Shown here in pieces: positions 59,388 through 64,000 of a DNA stretch of 64,000 bases. Source of the stretch: JAHCHG01 sp965214585 (GTDB lineage: Bacteria; Acidobacteriota; Blastocatellia; Pyrinomonadales; Pyrinomonadaceae); contig OZ243957.1 of assembly GCA_965214585.1 (NCBI GenBank), forward strand, positions 62,001-126,000, given 5' to 3'. The stretch's first letter is position 1. Each line of letters opens with the position of its first letter. Below the pieces are notes generated by a model that ran no database searches, was not told the DNA's origin, and saw nothing but the letters and a program-made list of their open reading frames with translations. The position numbers and the translations under genes were made by a program.

Positions 59388-60305
59388 ATGAAAATTTCAC
59401 GTCAGGAACATTCCCTTTTAAACAAATTTTTTGCAGTTATATTATTTACGTTTTTCGCATTCGGCGCGGCGTTCGGGCAGTCTTATATGATTGACAGCAA
59501 GCGTGATTCGGCGCGTTCGGATAAGCGGACGGGCGGCGTTATTGAGAAAACAAAACTTGCCGCCGGCGACGGCGACGTAAGAATTACGGTTAATGTGCCG
59601 TCTTTTCAGATGACGCTTTGGCAGGGCGAAAAGGAAGTAAAAACTTATCCGATTGGTGTCGGGTTAAAGGATTATCCGATTTATATCGGTTTGCGCGAAG
59701 CGAAATACCTTATCTGGAATCCGGTCTGGATTCCGCCGAGCAGCGATTGGGTCGAGGCTTCGTCAAGAGTTCAGCCCGGAGAAATAATTCAGCCGACTGA
59801 TCCGAGAAATCCGCTTGGAAAAATGAAAATTCCGCTTGGTTACGGCTATCTGCTTCATCAGGCGACGGGCAGAAAGGATTTGGGAAATATGGTTTCTCAC
59901 GGATGCGTGCGCGTTTTGCGGGATGATCTCTACGATTTGTCCGAAAAAATAATTCAGGCGCGTGAAGTGGAGATTTCGGCGGAGGAAATTTCCAGAGCAA
60001 AACGCACCAAAGAAACGATTGTCGCCGAACTCGAAACTCCCGTTCCGGTTGAACTGACTTACGATACGATAGTTGTTGAAGAAGGCGTTCTGCACATTTA
60101 CCCGGATATTTACGAGCGCGAAAAAAACACGGCTGAAAATCTGCGCGAAGAACTCGAAGCAAACGATATTGACACTTCAAATGCGGATGATAAAACTCTC
60201 GAAAAAATGATTTCCTACGCAAAGGCAAAAAAACAATATGTCGTCAGCATAAAGAATCTGCGCGAAAAAAGGTTTTTAAGCGGAAAAGCGATTCCGGTTT
60301 TGTAA
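59388..60305 (+). CDS. L,D-transpeptidase (YkuD domain)
   Basis: About 305 residues from ATG 59388 (MKISRQEHSLL). Signal peptide (FFAVILFTFFAFGAAFGQ). YkuD catalytic domain about 65-200: VPSFQMTLWQGEKEVKTYPI, then the active site MVSHGCVRVLRDDLYDL (His and nucleophile Cys in SHGCxR). Cross-links peptidoglycan or anchors proteins in the periplasm. A C-terminal helical region (about 240-300) is of unknown role. Frame extends to 59349, rejected because the signal peptide starts later. Confidence 0.93.
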   Translation: MKISRQEHSLLNKFFAVILFTFFAFGAAFGQSYMIDSKRDSARSDKRTGGVIEKTKLAAGDGDVRITVNVPSFQMTLWQGEKEVKTYPIGVGLKDYPIYIGLREAKYLIWNPVWIPPSSDWVEASSRVQPGEIIQPTDPRNPLGKMKIPLGYGYLLHQATGRKDLGNMVSHGCVRVLRDDLYDLSEKIIQAREVEISAEEISRAKRTKETIVAELETPVPVELTYDTIVVEEGVLHIYPDIYEREKNTAENLREELEANDIDTSNADDKTLEKMISYAKAKKQYVVSIKNLREKRFLSGKAIPVL

Positions 60306-60392
60306 GTGAGAAATGAGAAGCGAGAGATGAGAATTAATCAAATTTATTTTTTCACCTCTCACCTCTCATTTCTCACTTCTCATTTCTCACTT
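60306..60392. repeat. Heptad-word hairpin between convergent genes
   Basis: Left arm TGAGAAA, TGAGAAG, CGAGAGA, TGAGAAT; right arm ACCTCTC, ACCTCTC, ATTTCTC, ACTTCTC, ATTTCTC. Pairs as a long imperfect stem between the L,D-transpeptidase stop and the M15 peptidase stop, and slightly enters the latter. Confidence 0.75.
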
Positions 60393-61288
60393 TCCCCAAC
60401 ATATTCCCAATGCCACGGTTCGTAAAAATACGGGCGAAAACCGAATTTTCCGGCGTTTTTGACAAGCCACAAATAAACCGGAGTTTTTATTTGAACGGCG
60501 CGGTTAAAGTCTTTTGTCGTAACGGGTTCACCGCCAACGTAGATGTCCAAAGCGCGTCCCGTAAAATGCGGACTTTTTACTGCTAAAGCGGCGCGTCCGG
60601 CGTTCGGCTCGCGCATTCTGAGTTTTTTCTGGTATTCGCTCGAACGGTAGGATGAAATGATTTTTAAGTATTTTTCTTCATCGGCGAGATTTTCGCCCTT
60701 TGATTTTAGTTTTAGATTTTCATCCTTGATCGCCGCTTGGAGCATTTTTTTGTAAGCCGCGTAAGTTTCCTTTTCAATTCCGAGCAAAGCGGCATCGCGC
60801 GTCGGATCGTAAAAATCGGCAATCGGCGCGAAAAGTAAAAAGTCCGGGGCGGCTTCCGTGATATTTTTCAGGCGGCGCGATTGCCAGAGTTTGACAAATT
60901 CAAACATCGTTTTTTTGTCGAAAATACCGTTTGGAAAAAGTTTTCTTTCCTTTTGCCAGATCGAAAGTGCTTCGGCAAATTCGGAGGTGTCGGCTTTTTC
61001 GTTTGTTCCGATTTCGTATTGAATCAAAGGAACGTAGAGATGCCAGCCCGTCTGCGTTTTTCTGCCGAAAGTCCATTTTAAGTTGTATTGCGACTTGGCA
61101 TTTAATTCGGCGGCTTTGCGAAATGCGGAATTATCTTTTTGGTTAGAATTTTTTAGTTCGGCAATTTTCGCCGGTTTTCTGATTCGCGGTTTTTCGTTTT
61201 GCGAATTTGCGGTTTCTCCGCAGCCGAGATTTGCAATTAAAAATGCGATTATAAAAATACTAAAATATATTGTTTTTTCGTGGTTCAT
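60380..61288 (-). CDS. M15-family D-Ala-D-Ala carboxypeptidase-like lipoprotein
   Basis: 302 residues. Lipoprotein signal (FIIAFLIANLGCGETANS). C-terminal half is an M15/VanY-type zinc peptidase: SPHFTGRALDIYV (S-x-H-x-x-G-x-A-x-D zinc motif) and EPWHWEYVG (second His). The middle, about 70-200, has an RRLKN and EADPT-like substrate-binding layer. Acts on peptidoglycan stem peptides. Adjacent to the L,D-transpeptidase, convergent; a shared cell-wall role is plausible. Confidence 0.88.
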   Translation of the reverse strand: MNHEKTIYFSIFIIAFLIANLGCGETANSQNEKPRIRKPAKIAELKNSNQKDNSAFRKAAELNAKSQYNLKWTFGRKTQTGWHLYVPLIQYEIGTNEKADTSEFAEALSIWQKERKLFPNGIFDKKTMFEFVKLWQSRRLKNITEAAPDFLLFAPIADFYDPTRDAALLGIEKETYAAYKKMLQAAIKDENLKLKSKGENLADEEKYLKIISSYRSSEYQKKLRMREPNAGRAALAVKSPHFTGRALDIYVGGEPVTTKDFNRAVQIKTPVYLWLVKNAGKFGFRPYFYEPWHWEYVGESEK

Positions 61289-61390
61289 TTTGCTTTCTGA
61301 TGTTTCGGAAACTTTTTCGGTTGACTGTTTTCTTTAAATTGTGTTTGTTTAACCTTGTCGCATTTTCCGCTTTAGGATTTAATATAGTTT

Positions 61391-62818
61391 ATGACAAAGG
61401 CTTGGGAAATCAAAAATTTTCTCGAAGAAAAAAACAACAGACTATATATTAACGATGTTTCGGCGACTGATTTGGCAGAACAATTTGAAACGCCCGTTTT
61501 CGTTTTTTCCGAATCGCGCATCAGGCAGAATATCGCCCGTCTGAAACTGGCGGAAAATTCCGTCGAATGCAAATTAAAAATTTGCTATGCCGCCAAAGCC
61601 AACTCGAATATGGCGATTCTGAGAATCGTCCGCGAAGCCGGAAGCGATCTGGAAGTAAATTCCGGCGGCGAACTTTTTAAGGCTCTGAAAATCGGTTTCG
61701 CGCCCGAACAGATAATTTTCAACGGCACGAGCAAAGATGAAAAAGAAATCGAGGAAGCGATAACGGCGGGAATTTATGCGATCAACGCCGATTCGTATTT
61801 TGAAATCGAACTGATCGAAAAAGTCGCGCGAAAACTGAAAAAACGGGCGAATGTTTCCTTACGGCTTGTTCCCGAAATTGAAACCGAAACTTTGCGCGGA
61901 CTGCAAACCGCGCTTTTCACGTCAAAATTCGGAATGATGCCCGCACAGGCTCTGAAGGCTTTTCAGGATTGGAAACCAGACGATGAATTTCTGAATTTGT
62001 GCGGAATCCATCTGCACATCGGTTCGCAAAATCCGCATTCCGCCCCTTATACAAAGGCTCTGAAAACTTTGTTTGAAAATCTTTCAAAAATTTACGAGGA
62101 AACCGGACACAAACTTTCGCATTTGAATCTCGGCGGCGGTTTTCCCGTAAATTATCTGCTTGACGATTCAAACGCGGACGAACTGACGCAGACGCAAAAA
62201 GATTTCTTTTCGGCAAATCTCGAACCCGCAGATGTTTTAGCCGACGCTTGGAAAACCATCACGGAAATTGCCGGCGAATTGAAAGCCGTCCATCTTTTGG
62301 AAAATTTGGAATTATTAATCGAACCCGGACGAAGCGTAATCGCCGATGCGGGAATTTGCCTGACAACCGTGAGAAATAAAAAATCACGCTCAATCGCAAA
62401 TCGCAAATCGCAAACCGCAAATGACGTATGGCTTTTAACCGATGCCGGTTTCAACATACTGCTTTCAATGGAAACTTATAAATGGTATTATCATTTAATT
62501 TCAGCGACACGCGCGAACGCGAAACACGAGGCGAAATACAAACTCGCCGGACCTCTCTGCGACGGCGGCGATGTTTACTTTGACATCGAAGGCGAAGGCA
62601 GACTGCCCGATTATCGTCTGCTGCCCGAAGATGTGGAAACGGGCGAAATTCTCGCTTTGCTCAACTGCGGCGCGTATTCAATCGCGCAGATGTTTCCATA
62701 TAACGGGCGCAAACTTCCCGCCGTTTTGTTGATTAGGGAAAACGGTCAAACAGAATTGGTGAGAAAGCGTGATTCTTACGAAGATTTGCTGCTAAACGAA
62801 ATTTTCGACAGCAAATAA
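61391..62818 (+). CDS. lysA: Diaminopimelate decarboxylase-like PLP enzyme
   Basis: 475 residues, fold type III PLP decarboxylase. PLP lysine in ICYAAKANSNMAIL, then HIGSQNPHSAPY, NLGGGFPVNYL, LLIEPGRSVI, and the second-subunit motif GPLCDGGDVYF (canonical C-E-x-G-D has D for E here). End GAYSIAQMFPYNGRKLPAV deviates from the usual GAYG...YN. Most likely last step of lysine synthesis, but a different amino-acid substrate is possible. Near 62393-62424 a four-fold 7-bp word is translated as NRKSQTAN, enlarging a loop. Confidence 0.75.
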   Translation: MTKAWEIKNFLEEKNNRLYINDVSATDLAEQFETPVFVFSESRIRQNIARLKLAENSVECKLKICYAAKANSNMAILRIVREAGSDLEVNSGGELFKALKIGFAPEQIIFNGTSKDEKEIEEAITAGIYAINADSYFEIELIEKVARKLKKRANVSLRLVPEIETETLRGLQTALFTSKFGMMPAQALKAFQDWKPDDEFLNLCGIHLHIGSQNPHSAPYTKALKTLFENLSKIYEETGHKLSHLNLGGGFPVNYLLDDSNADELTQTQKDFFSANLEPADVLADAWKTITEIAGELKAVHLLENLELLIEPGRSVIADAGICLTTVRNKKSRSIANRKSQTANDVWLLTDAGFNILLSMETYKWYYHLISATRANAKHEAKYKLAGPLCDGGDVYFDIEGEGRLPDYRLLPEDVETGEILALLNCGAYSIAQMFPYNGRKLPAVLLIRENGQTELVRKRDSYEDLLLNEIFDSK

Positions 62819-62825
62819 CCGAGAA

Positions 62826-62869
62826 CGGCAAACCGACGAGAAGATAGGAAACTCTCCGGTTTGCCGCCC
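62826..62869 (+). terminator. Terminator after the lysA-like gene
   Basis: CGGCAAACCG and CGGTTTGCCG form a perfect 10-bp stem around a 20-base loop just past the stop codon. The rest of the gap to 63108 shows no gene. Confidence 0.6.
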
Positions 62870-63108
62870 TTCATCTTTCAAATATTCAGTTGACGAATAC
62901 GCTGAAAGACAACCTCGCGTAAAGCATTTGATTTTGCTTTTCAAAAAGAATTGATTTTTTTGAACGGGAGATTATTACCGGCAGCATTTCACATTATTTT
63001 CCCGGAAATTTACGAAGCGCGATTTTGATAACCACGCCCCGAATTTCCGGGAGCAGAAATGCCGCCGCCATAATCAATTTAACGATCTTGATTTTAAGGT
63101 TCGTTAAA

Positions 63109-64000
63109 TTATGTGCGGTTTTCTCTTCTTAATTTTTCTTCCGCAGTCAATTCCTCAACTTCAACGTCCGTGCTGCGAACGGTGTCGCTGACGGTTTCAG
63201 TATGTTCGCTGACATCTTTGCTGACAACGACTTCACCGACAACGCGGGCTTCTTTTGCCGCAACCGCTTTTTCGCCCATCTCTTTGACGACGATTTCTTC
63301 GTCTCCGAGCGCAGCAACATCGGCATCGCTGACCGGACGATCAACTTTGCGAACTTCGACATTGACGTTTTCCTGCTTCAGATTTACGTCTTTTGAAACT
63401 ACTTCTTCCTCGATGTCCGCTTTGACGTGAACGCCGCCGGTTTGAACGGTGCGTTTGCCGACGTGAAGTTCTTCCTCAATAACCGGAATTGCTTCGCCGT
63501 CTGTCCGACGCGCAGTTGTTGTAGTTTCGGTTGCTGCGGTAGTAGTAACTGCGGGAGCGTTTGAAAAGATTTGCTCGCCGCCGCAGGCTTCCCATCTGTT
63601 TTCGATGGCTCTTGCGTCTTCCGCCGTTTCCGGTGTTACGCGCAAAACGATTCCGCCTGATTTGATGCCCGTTTCATACGCTTCGGCGTGTTCTTCCGGG
63701 ATGCCCGAACCGATCAACGCGCCGATAAGTCCGCCGGCTAATCCGCCCGCGCCGCCGCCGACCAATGCCGCCGCCAAAGGTCCGGCGACAACCAATCCGA
63801 TGCCGGGCAGAACGACTGATGTTCCGATTGCCGCGATTGCCGCTAAAACCGCGCCAACCGTGCCGCCGATTGCCGCGCCCGCGCCCGTTCCTTCCGCCGC
63901 TTTCGAGCCGAGTTCCGTGTCGCCGTCGGCGTAATAACGATCTCTTGTTTCATCCGACATCAACACATCCACATTGTCTTTGTCGTATCCGTTATTAACT
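63109..64000 (-). CDS. DUF2382/YsnF-type stress protein, 5' truncated
   Basis: Runs off the right edge; the frame is open to base 64000 (upstream reading ...NNGYDKDNVDVLMSDETRD), so no start is visible. N-terminal part resembles general-stress GsiB/17M-like domains (VLMSDETRDRYYAD), then a Gly/Ala zipper of two hydrophobic spans (IGGTVGAVLAAIAAIGTSVV, GPLAAALVGGGAGGLAGGLI), then a YsnF/AvaK DUF2382 domain (IPVIEEELHVGKRTVQTGGV, VEVRKVDRPVSDADVAAL). Likely a membrane-associated stress or desiccation protein. Confidence 0.85.
   Translation of the reverse strand, partial: VNNGYDKDNVDVLMSDETRDRYYADGDTELGSKAAEGTGAGAAIGGTVGAVLAAIAAIGTSVVLPGIGLVVAGPLAAALVGGGAGGLAGGLIGALIGSGIPEEHAEAYETGIKSGGIVLRVTPETAEDARAIENRWEACGGEQIFSNAPAVTTTAATETTTTARRTDGEAIPVIEEELHVGKRTVQTGGVHVKADIEEEVVSKDVNLKQENVNVEVRKVDRPVSDADVAALGDEEIVVKEMGEKAVAAKEARVVGEVVVSKDVSEHTETVSDTVRSTDVEVEELTAEEKLRRENRT

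Noticed and set aside
1..64000. tRNA, rRNA or other structured RNA genes besides the riboswitches
   Set aside because: No TpsiC-arm or anticodon-arm pattern or rRNA segment was noticed by reading; a covariance search could still reveal one.

Overview
The window looks like chromosomal DNA of an Acidobacteriota bacterium, most likely class Blastocatellia (Pyrinomonadaceae-like). This is inference from content: a VWFA-related secreted protein of the acidobacterial type, Ser/Thr kinases fused to PEGA and formylglycine-enzyme-like domains, an egtB-egtD pair, many TPR and HEAT proteins, and moderate GC. No rRNA, tRNA, CRISPR array, transposase or phage structural gene was seen.

Layout. 1-22.2 kb is mainly housekeeping: a nitrilase and an acetyltransferase; a PAS/GGDEF/EAL signalling protein; folK; an AlbA-domain regulator; secreted VWA and lectin-like proteins; coaX; birA; egtD and egtB (ergothioneine); a HEAT protein; leuS. 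Gaps between these genes are rich in inverted-repeat elements.

22.4-36 kb is accessory. Two polymorphic-toxin loci (22.4-25.7 and 29.66-33.2 kb) share one design: a full-length carrier gene with a variable C-terminal toxin tip and an immunity gene, then two promoterless orphan modules that repeat the carrier's pre-toxin segment and end in other tips, one of them followed by its own immunity gene. The two carriers share an upstream box and are separated by a Ser/Thr kinase and a TPR protein; a pseudokinase and a TPR/TonB protein follow.

37.9-42.9 kb holds five tandem paralogues of an unrecognised secreted family. 42.9-46.0 kb is a tandem array of four two-gene units (a partner protein plus an HNH nuclease) directly after gatB. 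The three units distal to gatB are each preceded by a degenerate copy of the gatB 3' end. Edges of the units are conserved and their centres vary.

48.7-54.5 kb is vitamin B12 uptake: btuB with its own cobalamin riboswitch, and btuF-btuC-btuD behind a second one. 54.7-64 kb returns to ordinary genes: glgC, an EamA transporter, a LysR regulator, an L,D-transpeptidase, an M15 peptidase, a lysA-like decarboxylase and a truncated DUF2382 protein.

A recurrent theme is intergenic hairpins whose arms are degenerate 7-bp tandem words. One sits inside a riboswitch, and single arms appear to be translated inside leuS and the lysA-like gene. The strongest candidates for something undescribed are the HNH/partner array grown from the gatB 3' end, the paired toxin loci with orphan tips, the heptad-word hairpins and the secreted paralogue cluster. 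All identity statements are by eye; no searches were run.
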